Shown piece by piece: positions 20,552-29,766 of a stretch of 64,000 nucleotides of DNA (position 1 is its first letter; every line of letters starts with the position of its first letter). The translations under genes and the position numbers were made by a program. Source of the DNA: Synergistaceae bacterium (GTDB lineage: Bacteria; Synergistota; Synergistia; Synergistales; Synergistaceae); assembly GCA_031269245.1 (NCBI GenBank), contig JAISZL010000098.1, positions 41,794 through 105,793 on the forward strand, written 5' to 3'. The notes under the pieces are model-generated. The model saw only the letters and a program-made list of their open reading frames with translations. It had not been told where the DNA came from and did no database searches.

Positions 20552-21523
20552 CTAAATGCCTCGCCAAAATCCCCTGATTTTTCCAGCTATCAGTTCCCCT
20601 GTCAAGCCATGCTTCTCCAGCAAATACTGGTAATCCCCCGACTTGCCGTAGCTGTCGGGAAGCCCTATAAATAATTGGGGGAAGGCGTTCCTCAACGTCG
20701 ACTTGCGTTCGGCGACGGCGCTCCCCAGACCGCCGATCACGCTGTGCTCCTCGACAGTGACGATTGGCCCCTTCAATGCGGCCTTGTCAACCGCCGTCAC
20801 ATCTAGCGGTTTTACCGTATGCATATTGAAGACGGACGCCGAGATGCCGTCACCTTGCAGAATTTTCGCGGCTTCAATGCTGTGATAAACCATCGTGCCA
20901 TTTGCTATTATCGTGAGATCGTCGCCGTCGCGAAGCTTTATGGATTTTCCAATCGAAAATTCGTAATCGCTATCGTAAACGACGGGGTTGTTGACTCCGC
21001 CCGTGAGCCGGATATACGCGGGACCCTTCAGTTCCGCCGCCGCAAACACCGTCTTGAATATCTCGGCCCCGTCGGCTGGACAAAGAACAGTGACGTTAGG
21101 TATGGAGCGCATCGCGCTTATGTCCTCCAGGCCGTAATGCGAGTTGCCAAAATGAGCCATTGAAAGCCCGCTGCTGATACCTACAGCCTTCACGTTCAAA
21201 CTCATGCACCCCAGATTAACGCGCACCTGTTCCCCTGCTCTCATTGATATAAACGGCGCGAAAGACGTTGCAAAAACAGTCGCGCCATCATGTGCCATTC
21301 CTGCAGCTATTCCTATTAAATTCTGTTCTGCTATCCCAACGTTGAAACATCTGTCGGGATATGCTTTGCAAAAACGATCCAACCCTGACGATATGATGAG
21401 ATCAGCCGATAAAACATATATATCATCCCGTTGTGCGGCAAGCTCCAGCATCGCGGCCCCGAAAACGGCGCGAGAGCCCATTTTAGACCATACCCTGCTA
21501 TTTATCAGTGTTATTGCAGTCAT
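20552..21523 (-). CDS. Transketolase, C-terminal (Pyr + C) subunit
   Basis: DRCFNVGIAEQNLIGIAAGMAHDGATVFATSFAPFISMRAGEQVR; VTVEEHSVIGGLGSAVAE. Confidence 0.88.
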   Translation of the reverse strand: MTAITLINSRVWSKMGSRAVFGAAMLELAAQRDDIYVLSADLIISSGLDRFCKAYPDRCFNVGIAEQNLIGIAAGMAHDGATVFATSFAPFISMRAGEQVRVNLGCMSLNVKAVGISSGLSMAHFGNSHYGLEDISAMRSIPNVTVLCPADGAEIFKTVFAAAELKGPAYIRLTGGVNNPVVYDSDYEFSIGKSIKLRDGDDLTIIANGTMVYHSIEAAKILQGDGISASVFNMHTVKPLDVTAVDKAALKGPIVTVEEHSVIGGLGSAVAERKSTLRNAFPQLFIGLPDSYGKSGDYQYLLEKHGLTGELIAGKIRGFWRGI

Positions 21524-21526
21524 ATG

Positions 21527-22357
21527 CTATGATACCCCAATCTCAAGGATGGCCTTCTCGTATAGAGACTTCGTCAACCTGTTATGGTGCCAATCCTTAT
21601 TGTTTTCCATAAAAGATATGCCTTTACCCTTCACAGTTTTGGCGATGACAACTTTTGGACGCCCGTTTATATCTCTCTGCGCGATGGTGTGATACAGGCT
21701 AGAAATATCGTGCCCGTCCACCGACACAGTATCCCATCCAAACGCCCTGAATTTTTCCGGCATGGATAACATATCCATTACCTGACTGCTCTCGCCATCC
21801 GACTGCATCGAGTTGTCGTCGACAATAGCGGTCAGGTTGTCAAGCTTAAACTGCGAGGCCGACATTGCCGCTTCCCACACCTCCCCCTCGTTGCACTCCC
21901 CGTTGCCGAGCAACACGTAAGTGTTAAAAGTCTTTCCGCGCAACTTAGAGTAAAGCGCAATACCCACAGCCATGGACAACCCTTGACCCAAACTGCCATT
22001 TGAAGATTCGATACCAAGATTCGCGTTCATGACCGTAAGAGAGGTAAGATCTGTTTCATTGTGCTGAAATGTCTCAAGCAGTCGCAACGGGAAAATTCCT
22101 GCTTGGGTCAATGCCGCATAAAACCCCAGCACCCCATGCCCCTTGCTCAATATAAATCTATCCCTGCCAGCGTTCGTAGGGTCGGCGACGTCGAAATTCA
22201 TCACCGCCCCGTATAGCGTCGCCATTATCTCAACTATGGACAGCCCTCCTCCAAGATGGGTGCTGCTGCCGCACTCATAGGCCATGTCAAGAATGTTGCG
22301 CCGCATCGTGCTAGCCATAATTTTTATTCGGGTTTCGTCAAAAACTTTATGATTCAT
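21527..22357 (-). CDS. Transketolase, N-terminal (ThDP-binding) subunit
   Basis: SKGHGVLGFYAAL, SLGQGLSMAVGIAL, LLGNGECNEGEVWEAAMSASQFKLDNLTAIVDDNSMQSDG. Confidence 0.88.
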   Translation of the reverse strand: MNHKVFDETRIKIMASTMRRNILDMAYECGSSTHLGGGLSIVEIMATLYGAVMNFDVADPTNAGRDRFILSKGHGVLGFYAALTQAGIFPLRLLETFQHNETDLTSLTVMNANLGIESSNGSLGQGLSMAVGIALYSKLRGKTFNTYVLLGNGECNEGEVWEAAMSASQFKLDNLTAIVDDNSMQSDGESSQVMDMLSMPEKFRAFGWDTVSVDGHDISSLYHTIAQRDINGRPKVVIAKTVKGKGISFMENNKDWHHNRLTKSLYEKAILEIGVS

Positions 22358-23097
22358 TTTAGCCCACCATCCACGCGAATAGTCTGCCCCGTGATGTAAC
22401 TCGATAAATCTGACGCCAGGAACAGAGCCGTATCGGCAATTTCCGACGGCAAACCCACGCGTCTCAAATCCAAGCTGTTTTTCGTTTCCTCAAGAACTAC
22501 GGACGGGAGAGTCGCCAGCATATCCGTCTCGGTTACGCCAGGCGCTATGCAGTTTGCGCGCACACCTAACTCCCCCAATTCGGCGGCGATCGACTTCGTC
22601 ATAGCGATAACAGCTGCTTTGGACGCGCCATAGGCGGACTTTCCAGGGTTGCCGTCCTCTCCGGCCGTTGAAGCGATGTTAATGATACTGCCTGATTTCT
22701 GCTTCACCATGAACTTCGATATATATTGAATAAGGAGAAACACTGAAAAAAAATTAACCTCGAACTGCTCTCTCAGCGTCACCTCAGTGGTCATGTTAAA
22801 AAGGGCGTTATGCGTAACCCCCGCGTTGTTGACCAAGACATCAATCTCGCGTTTATCCGACATCAGCCCTTTCACGAAGGCCTTCATGGAGGCGCCGTCG
22901 GTCATGTCGAAGAAAACCGGCCATATTTCGACGCCATATTTATCGGCGGCGGACCTCATCTCCTCCGTAAATTCCGGGGAGTCGCTTCGCGCGTGAGCGT
23001 ATATGTCAGCCCCATTGGCGGCAAACGTCTCGACCACCGCTCTTCCAATACCCCTTCTCGTCCCGGTTATGATCGCGGTTTTACCCTTCAGCAGCAT
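22354..23097 (-). CDS. SDR oxidoreductase (FabG-like), intact C-terminus
   Basis: TGTRRGIGRA, NNAGV, SAYGASKAA, SSYITGQTIRVDGGLK. Confidence 0.9.
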   Translation of the reverse strand: MLLKGKTAIITGTRRGIGRAVVETFAANGADIYAHARSDSPEFTEEMRSAADKYGVEIWPVFFDMTDGASMKAFVKGLMSDKREIDVLVNNAGVTHNALFNMTTEVTLREQFEVNFFSVFLLIQYISKFMVKQKSGSIINIASTAGEDGNPGKSAYGASKAAVIAMTKSIAAELGELGVRANCIAPGVTETDMLATLPSVVLEETKNSLDLRRVGLPSEIADTALFLASDLSSYITGQTIRVDGGLK

Positions 23098-23825
23098 GTC
23101 CTGAACCCCCCGCGTCTATCCAATGCCGCCGTCAACTCTAGATAGAGTATCGCGCCCGCGACTTCGCCGGGAAGCCCGATGCGCTTTAACTCGCTTTTTG
23201 AAATCATGCGAGACCTGATATCCTCCGGCAGGGTATCGGTCATCGCGGTTTTGATCACTCCAGGCGCAAGCGCGTTGACACGAATGTCCTTCGGCGCCAG
23301 TTCCGAGGACATGGTCTTTGTCGCGGCTATCAGCGCGGCCTTCGATGAAGCGTAGGACAACTGCCCCGGGTTGCCGTCCAGCGCCGATATGCTTGAGATA
23401 TTTATCACGCTGCCGCTCCCTCCCCCCTTGAGCATGAGCCTGGTTATATATTGTGCGAAGAGTATCTGCGAAAATAAATTTACCGCGAATGTACGTTTCA
23501 TCTGCTCCATAGTCACCATGTGAAAGAGCGCGTCAAAATTCGCCCCCGCGACATTGACCAAGATATCGATCGATTTTTTGGATTTCTGGATAAATTTGGC
23601 CCCTTCCTTCACGGCATCTTCGTCAAGAAGGTCAAAATACACGGGCGTTATGGACACCCCGCAGTTCCCGGACAGTTCCAAGACGTATTCCGCAAACCGC
23701 TCATCCTCCCGCTGGCAGCACGCGAATACGTCAGCGCCGTTCTTTGCGAAAGTTTCAAGCGCGGCCCGCCCAATGCCTCGCAAACATCCAGTGACAACGG
23801 CGGTTTTCCCCTTCAGCAGAAGCAT
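23088..23825 (-). CDS. SDR oxidoreductase (FabG-like), aberrant C-terminus
   Basis: TGCLRGIGRA, NVAGAN, LSYASSKAA; ends ILYLELTAALDRRGGFRTCC, while RVDGGIG* is readable in another frame. Confidence 0.8.
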   Translation of the reverse strand: MLLLKGKTAVVTGCLRGIGRAALETFAKNGADVFACCQREDERFAEYVLELSGNCGVSITPVYFDLLDEDAVKEGAKFIQKSKKSIDILVNVAGANFDALFHMVTMEQMKRTFAVNLFSQILFAQYITRLMLKGGGSGSVINISSISALDGNPGQLSYASSKAALIAATKTMSSELAPKDIRVNALAPGVIKTAMTDTLPEDIRSRMISKSELKRIGLPGEVAGAILYLELTAALDRRGGFRTCC

Positions 23826-23833
23826 CCCAAAAC

Positions 23834-24079
23834 CTACAGGTCCACTTCGTACTTTTTGATAATCTCCCTGCCCTTTTCAAACGAGGAGAAGTCTATTATG
23901 TCATCAGTTTCGAGCATGATCTCAAAGCAATCCTCGATCAGCGCCATCAACACCATGTGCCCCGCCGAATCCCACTGCGCTATGGATTGGTACTCCAGCG
24001 GCCGGACGTCCTCATCGTCCCGCAGCGCGAACGCCTTGACGAAACACTCTGTATATTTTTCAACATTTGTCACAAACAA
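23834..24079 (-). CDS. Acyl carrier protein
   Basis: About 80 aa acidic protein with phosphopantetheine-type WDSAGHMVLMALIEDCFEI. ORF-track start is TTG; a GTG start at 24073 is equally plausible. Confidence 0.75.
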   Translation of the reverse strand: MFVTNVEKYTECFVKAFALRDDEDVRPLEYQSIAQWDSAGHMVLMALIEDCFEIMLETDDIIDFSSFEKGREIIKKYEVDL

Positions 24080-24199
24080 TCACCTCAAAATATATTGTAC
24101 GCAGATGATACGGTCAATTTCTCACGCAGTCAAACGAAACCGTCCGGTGTTGCCGCGGAAGCGGGGGCAAACACAGGCGGGCACCGAGCCTCCCTCGAA

Positions 24200-25180
24200 T
24201 TACAAATCGCTTCCGATTCCCATCTCCACAGCCTTGCAGAAAATCTTGTGCGCTATCACGATGTCGAGCGTGGCGAACCCCACCGTCTTCATCACGGTTA
24301 TCTGGCTCTTCGACGTCCTGCCCTGGGCCCTGCCCAATATGAGGTCCCCCAGCTCGCCCGCTATGTCCTCTCTCTTGAACTTCCCCTCTTTCATGGGGAT
24401 CAATATGTCACCGGCCTCCGCCATTATCGCCTCCATGTTGTCCACGAATACCCTGCCGGCGCGGCGCATTATCGTCTCGTCCAGCTCGCGCTTGTGCGGT
24501 TCGTAGGTCCCGACGCCATTGACGTGCGCCCCCTCCTTCACCCGCCCTCCGTCGAACACTGGGCTCAGGGTGGTGGTGGCCGTCGTTATCACGTCCGCGC
24601 CGTCGACCGCGGCGTCAGGCGACGGCGCCCGGACGAGCCTGGCCCCCATACGCTCCGCCATCGCCGACGAACGCTCAATGAAGGGCGCTATTCTTTCGCG
24701 CGCCGCGTCGTATATCCTGACCTCGCGGATCTTCTTGACAGTGAGCATCGCCTCCAACTGGGACATCGCCTGTCCGCCGGTGCCGAACAGCGCCCCCGTT
24801 TCGGCGTCATCGTTGGCGAGCAGCTCGGTCGCGAGGCCCGACACGGCGCCGGTCCTGAGCCTTGTCAGCTCCGTGCCCTCGATGATGCAGTCGACCAGCC
24901 CCGTCTCCGGGTCGAGAAGCAGGACTGTGGCGCCGACCGCGGGCAAGTTCCTCCCGACGTTGCCCGGGAAGGTCGAGACGATTTTGATCCCTATCCTGGG
25001 GAACGATGAGACGCAACCCGGCATGAAGGACGACAAACCCCTCCCCTCGACGCTGAAACTGGTCCTGACGGAGAGAACAGCCTTGCCCTCAGTCTGAAGA
25101 ACGAACGCCTCCCTGTCGGATTCGATCGCGTCCCGCATGGTGAAAACCCTTCTTATGTCATCCGCGCTTATGACCAACAT
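24200..25180 (-). CDS. Ornithine cyclodeaminase / mu-crystallin family protein
   Basis: FMPGCVSSFPRIGIKIVSTFPGN, GTELTRLRTGAVSGLATELLA, GTGGQAMSQLEAM; ATG at 25180. Confidence 0.85.
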   Translation of the reverse strand: MLVISADDIRRVFTMRDAIESDREAFVLQTEGKAVLSVRTSFSVEGRGLSSFMPGCVSSFPRIGIKIVSTFPGNVGRNLPAVGATVLLLDPETGLVDCIIEGTELTRLRTGAVSGLATELLANDDAETGALFGTGGQAMSQLEAMLTVKKIREVRIYDAARERIAPFIERSSAMAERMGARLVRAPSPDAAVDGADVITTATTTLSPVFDGGRVKEGAHVNGVGTYEPHKRELDETIMRRAGRVFVDNMEAIMAEAGDILIPMKEGKFKREDIAGELGDLILGRAQGRTSKSQITVMKTVGFATLDIVIAHKIFCKAVEMGIGSDL

Positions 25181-25236
25181 GGCGTCACGTCCCTTCCGCT
25201 GGCTTTTTATAATGTGAAGGACAAGACCACGGGGCG

Positions 25237-28071
25237 CTAACCCGCGCTCCGCTGTCCCTCCAGGTATTCGAGCGCATCGGCGCAGCGTCCGCAGACCTCC
25301 CGCGCCCCGACCTCTGGCCTGCGCTTCCAACAACGCGGGCACTTCCCGTCGGGGCTCTTGCTGACTCCTACGACGATGCCGGTCGCCTCGTCCCTGTACG
25401 TCACGTCGGCGGGCTCCTCGGACGTGACCTTCCTGAAGCTCGACACTATGGATATTGTCTCCCAGTCGCCGTCAGGCACGCTGGCGGCCAGATCGCCCCA
25501 CTCCTCACCGAACTCGGCCCACACGGACGCGTCGAGCGCGTGCCCTATCACGCCCCGCGACCGCGCGCTCTCGAGCGCCCTCAGCACGGCACCGCGCGCT
25601 TCAACCACCCTCTCCCAGCGGAGCCTTATACCCTCGTCCAGACCGTCCGACGGAGGCTCCGGCCAGAACGCCAGGTGCACGCTCTCGGGCAGGGATCCGT
25701 CCATCTTGCGCATCTCCCGCCATATCTCCTCGGACGTGAAGCAGAGCACGGGGGCTATGAGCTTCGTCATCGCGGAGAGAACCTCCCACATCACTGAACG
25801 GGCGCACCTGCGCGCGTTCGAGTCGGCTCGGTCCGCGTAGAGCTTGTCCTTCGATATGTCTATGTAGAACGACGACATCTCGTTGTCGCAGAACTGATGG
25901 ATCTTGGACAGGGGGAGATGGAACTCGCAGCCGTCGAAGTCCTCGGTGCACTTGCGAACGATTGCCGCCAGCTTCTGCAGTATGTACTGATCCACCTCCG
26001 TCAGATTCTCGTGAGGTATGACGTCGCGCCCCGGGTCAAAACCGCTAAGGTTCGCCAGCAGGAAACGAGCCGTGTTCCGTATCCTCCTGTAGGACTCGGA
26101 GAGGTTGGCCATTATCGCGGACGATATGCCTATGTCACCCCTGTAGTCGGTGGAGGCCACCCAGAGCCTGAGTATGTCGGCGCCGTACTTCTCGACTATC
26201 TCCTGGGGGTAGACGGCGTTGCCCAGCGACTTCGACATCTTGCGGCCCCTCTCGTCGACGATGAAGCCGTGCGTGAGCACCGACCTGTACGGCGCCCTCC
26301 CGCGCGTCGCCACGGACGTGAGCAGCGAGGACTGGAACCAGCCCCTGTGCTGGTCGCTCCCCTCCAGATACATGTCGGCCGGGAAACCGAGCTCCGGCCA
26401 GACGTCCGGGCTCTCCAGAACACCCCTGTGGCTGCAGCCGGAGTCGAACCACACATCCATCGTGTCGCCTCCCTTGGAGATGTTCCCGCTGGAGCAGTGA
26501 GGGCAGACGGCCAGGTCCCCGAGCAGCTCCAGCGGAGACGCCTCCCACCAGTAGTTGCTGCCTCTCTCCCTGAACTTGTCCGCGATCGCGCGGGTGCGAT
26601 CGGCGGTCAGTATATCGCTCCCGCAGTCGTCGCAGCGGAACGCGGGCAGGGGCATGCCCCATATCCTCTGCCTGCTGAGGCACCAGTCGAACCTGTCGCG
26701 CACCATGTTGTATATCCTGTCCCTGCCCCACGACGGCACCCACTTGACCTCGCGATCGATGCACTCCAGCGCCCGCTCCCTGAACTTGGAGACATCCACG
26801 AACCACTGGTCGGTGGCGCGGAATATGACAGGCTTCTTGCACCTCCAGCAGTGAGGGTACGAGTGGGTTATCCTGAGGCATCCCAGCAACCTTCCGCTCT
26901 CGGAGAGAACCTTGAAGATGAGCTTGGTCGCGTCCTCCAGCGACAGGCCCCCGACGAGGCCGGTTTCGGGGTGGAAAAAGCCCTTGGTGTCCACCGGGTT
27001 GTATATGTCTATGCCATACCTGACGCCGGTCTCGTAGTCCTCGGCGCCGTGCCCCGGCGCGGTGTGGACGCAGCCGGTGCCGGCATCGAGGGTCACGTAG
27101 CCGGCGAGGACGAAGGGGATCCCGCGGTCGCCGTAAAACGGGTGCGCGGCACTCATCCCCTCCAGGTCCCTGCCCCGCACCCGGTGAAGCTCCGCTCCGA
27201 ACTCCATACCCACGGCCCTGGCCACGTCGTCCACGGTCTCGGAGGCCATAAGGTATGTCTTGTCCCCGGACTCGCGGAACGAATAGTCGAAGTCGGGGTG
27301 GATGGATATAGCGAGGCTCGCGGGCAGAGTCCACGGCGTGGTGGTCCATATTATGGCGCAGACGTCGCGCCCGGATAACCGCGGGAACCTCTCCGACGCC
27401 TCCTTGAACGGGTAGGACACGTAAATCGACGGTGAGCTCTCGTCCTCGTACTCTATCTCGGCCGCGGCTAAAGCCGTCCCGCACTCGACACACCAGAGCA
27501 CGGGCTTACGCCCTCTGTAGACGAGATCCTTGTCCAGCATGTCTGCCAGAACCTCCATCTGCGCCGCCTCGTAGCGGGGGTCAAGCGTGATGTAGGGGTG
27601 CTCCCAGTTCCCCATGACGCCGAGGCGCGAGAACTCCTCAGTCTGCACGCGCGCGTACTTGGAGGCGTGCTCCGCGCAGCGCTTGCGCAACTCGACCGGA
27701 TCTATAGAGTCGGCGGCGATGCCCGAGTCCTTCAGCACCTTGTGCTCTATCGGCATCCCGTGCGTGTCGTAGCCGGGGACGTACGGAGCGAAGTACCCGC
27801 GCAGCCACTTGTATCTCACGATTATGTCCTTCAGTATTTTATTGAGCGCCGTGCCTATGTGGATGTTCGCGTTGGCATAGGGCGGCCCGTCGTGGAGTAT
27901 GAAAGGAACGCGTTCCCCGCGGCTCTCCACGAGCTTACCGTAGATATCTTGTTCTTTCCAGAACTCGAGAAAACCAGGCTCGCGGGACGATAGATTGGCG
28001 CGCATGGGAAAGTCGGTCTGGGGGAGAAAGAGCGTCTCCTTGTAGTCGTTTGGTTTCTTCTCCGATGGCAT
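25237..28071 (-). CDS. ileS: Isoleucyl-tRNA synthetase
   Basis: HDGPPYANANIHIGTALNKILKDII, GYDTHGMPIEHKV, KMSKSLGN, C-terminal zinc-binding CPRCWKRRPEVGAREVCGRC. Confidence 0.97.
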   Translation of the reverse strand: MPSEKKPNDYKETLFLPQTDFPMRANLSSREPGFLEFWKEQDIYGKLVESRGERVPFILHDGPPYANANIHIGTALNKILKDIIVRYKWLRGYFAPYVPGYDTHGMPIEHKVLKDSGIAADSIDPVELRKRCAEHASKYARVQTEEFSRLGVMGNWEHPYITLDPRYEAAQMEVLADMLDKDLVYRGRKPVLWCVECGTALAAAEIEYEDESSPSIYVSYPFKEASERFPRLSGRDVCAIIWTTTPWTLPASLAISIHPDFDYSFRESGDKTYLMASETVDDVARAVGMEFGAELHRVRGRDLEGMSAAHPFYGDRGIPFVLAGYVTLDAGTGCVHTAPGHGAEDYETGVRYGIDIYNPVDTKGFFHPETGLVGGLSLEDATKLIFKVLSESGRLLGCLRITHSYPHCWRCKKPVIFRATDQWFVDVSKFRERALECIDREVKWVPSWGRDRIYNMVRDRFDWCLSRQRIWGMPLPAFRCDDCGSDILTADRTRAIADKFRERGSNYWWEASPLELLGDLAVCPHCSSGNISKGGDTMDVWFDSGCSHRGVLESPDVWPELGFPADMYLEGSDQHRGWFQSSLLTSVATRGRAPYRSVLTHGFIVDERGRKMSKSLGNAVYPQEIVEKYGADILRLWVASTDYRGDIGISSAIMANLSESYRRIRNTARFLLANLSGFDPGRDVIPHENLTEVDQYILQKLAAIVRKCTEDFDGCEFHLPLSKIHQFCDNEMSSFYIDISKDKLYADRADSNARRCARSVMWEVLSAMTKLIAPVLCFTSEEIWREMRKMDGSLPESVHLAFWPEPPSDGLDEGIRLRWERVVEARGAVLRALESARSRGVIGHALDASVWAEFGEEWGDLAASVPDGDWETISIVSSFRKVTSEEPADVTYRDEATGIVVGVSKSPDGKCPRCWKRRPEVGAREVCGRCADALEYLEGQRSAG

Positions 28072-28154
28072 GAAACGAGCCTCCTAAACTCCGTTTGCGG
28101 CTTAATGGAATGTTCGATGCGTAATATTATCATCATAGACCGATAAACACAAAT

Positions 28155-28345
28155 TGCGCGTTTGAACCTCGAAACCGCGGGCGCTGCCCGCGCCCGCCAG
28201 GGAGCTAGCTCTCTGGGCCCTTTTTACGTTTTTATTTTCACCCCGCGGGTGAAAATAAAAACGATAACGGGGTCAAGGGGACCAGTCCCCTTGCGAGATT
28301 CGGGGCGGAGCTCCCTAAGTCTTGCCTGTGGTTTTGGGAAACGCG
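28155..28345. repeat. Dispersed multi-hairpin intergenic repeat, copy D
   Basis: Contains perfect 17-bp-arm palindrome CGTTTTTATTTTCACCCcgcGGGTGAAAATAAAAACG (28227-28263) plus cagggagctagctctctg and aaggggaccagtcccctt. Confidence 0.8.
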
Positions 28346-28366
28346 CTAAGGCTTGACAGAGCCTCC

Positions 28367-29758
28367 TCATTTTCCAACGCAGAAGTTTCTGAATATCGCG
28401 TCCATAAGATCCTCCGGGGCGTCGCCGCCGAGAGGGAGCATCACGCGCTCCGACGCCTCCGCCAAAAGCGAGCCCGCGACGTCCACGCCGCAGGCGCCTT
28501 CGAGCGCCGACTCCGCCTCTCGGATGCACGACTCGGACTCCATCAGGGCACCAATGATCCGTTCGCCGGCCAGCACTCCCTCGGAGAGCGATGCGTCACC
28601 CGCCGCCATGTCGAATATCGCGTCCTTTATCGCGCCGACGCCGTCCCCGGTCAGCGCCGAAACCTCGACGACTCTCTTGAAATGCCCCAGCCGCTCGATT
28701 TCGCCGCGCGAGAGGGCGCGGGGGAGGTCCCGCTTGTTCAGCGCCAGCAGCGAGCTCTTGCCCCGGAGCGCCGACGCGGCCGACAGATCCGCCTCGGCCA
28801 ATGGTACCGAGGCATCGACAACGAGCGCGCAGATATCCGAACCTGAGATGGCGGCGCGGGACCGGGCGATTCCCATGCCCTCTATCACCCCCGCGCCGCC
28901 CGAGAAGCCCACATCATCCCTCATACCCGCCGTGTCTATCAGGCTGACGAAGAGCCCTCTGTGGACGATGGAGACGTCCAGTGTGTCCCTGGTGGTCCCC
29001 GGTATGTCCGTCACTATCGCGCGATCCTCGCCCGATAACGAGTTCAGCAGCGACGACTTGCCGACGTTGGGCCTGCCGATTATCGCGACCCTCACCCCGT
29101 TTTTGAGGATGAGTCCCGCTCGGCAGCGCTCGATCAGATTCCTCGTCCTGCGTCCTATCTCGGAGAGCCTGAAGGCGATCTCGCTTCGTTCATCTCCGCT
29201 GACCTCATCCGGGTAGTCGATGTGCGCCTCGATACCGGCCAGAGCGGAGATCATCTCGCCAGACAGATCCCTGAGCGCCCTCGACAGCTCCCCCTGGAGG
29301 GACCTTGCGGACGAGGCCAGCTCCGCGTCCGTGCGCGCGCGTATCACTCCGAGCACCGCCTCGGCCTGGGCCAAGTCAATTCGCCCGTTCAGAAAAGCCC
29401 TCTTCGTGAACTCCCCGGGCAGCGCCGCCCTCGCCCCGGATTCGAGAAAAACATCCATACACGCCCGCGCCGCGGCGGCCCCGCCGTGGCAATGGACCTC
29501 AGCCGCCTCCTCGCCCGTGTAGCTCGCGCCCTCCTCGAAGCGCACCGCTAAAACCTGGTCTATCATCCGCGCGCCGTCCTGGGCCGCCATGCTGCCTAGC
29601 GCCATACGGCGAGGCGGTTCGCCGGCAATCGGCCCGGCGCCTCGGAAGAACCTGTCCACAAGCCCGACCGAGCCGCGGCCCGACAGCCTAACTATGGCTA
29701 TCGCGGCCTCCCCCCACGCGGTGGCGACCGCGGCTATCACGTCGTCTGAAAAGAGCAC
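28367..29758 (-). CDS. mnmE: tRNA modification GTPase MnmE (TrmE)
   Basis: GRPNVGKSSLLNSLSGEDRAIVTDIPGTTRDTLD, LNKRDLP, C-terminal IFRNFCVGK. Confidence 0.96.
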   Translation of the reverse strand: MLFSDDVIAAVATAWGEAAIAIVRLSGRGSVGLVDRFFRGAGPIAGEPPRRMALGSMAAQDGARMIDQVLAVRFEEGASYTGEEAAEVHCHGGAAAARACMDVFLESGARAALPGEFTKRAFLNGRIDLAQAEAVLGVIRARTDAELASSARSLQGELSRALRDLSGEMISALAGIEAHIDYPDEVSGDERSEIAFRLSEIGRRTRNLIERCRAGLILKNGVRVAIIGRPNVGKSSLLNSLSGEDRAIVTDIPGTTRDTLDVSIVHRGLFVSLIDTAGMRDDVGFSGGAGVIEGMGIARSRAAISGSDICALVVDASVPLAEADLSAASALRGKSSLLALNKRDLPRALSRGEIERLGHFKRVVEVSALTGDGVGAIKDAIFDMAAGDASLSEGVLAGERIIGALMESESCIREAESALEGACGVDVAGSLLAEASERVMLPLGGDAPEDLMDAIFRNFCVGK

Positions 29759-29766
29759 GCGCCCGC

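Noticed and set aside
24089-24117. Near-consensus minus-strand promoter TTGACC-N17-TATATT in front of the ACP gene
   Set aside because: The -10 box is only about 10 nt from the start codon and overlaps the SD region, so transcription from it would be nearly leaderless; kept as a note only.
25897-27378. 493-aa plus-strand and 452-aa minus-strand alternative ORFs
   Set aside because: Shadow frames of ileS caused by high GC.
28072-28154. T-box leader for ileS
   Set aside because: No T-box sequence or terminator/antiterminator found in the short upstream region.
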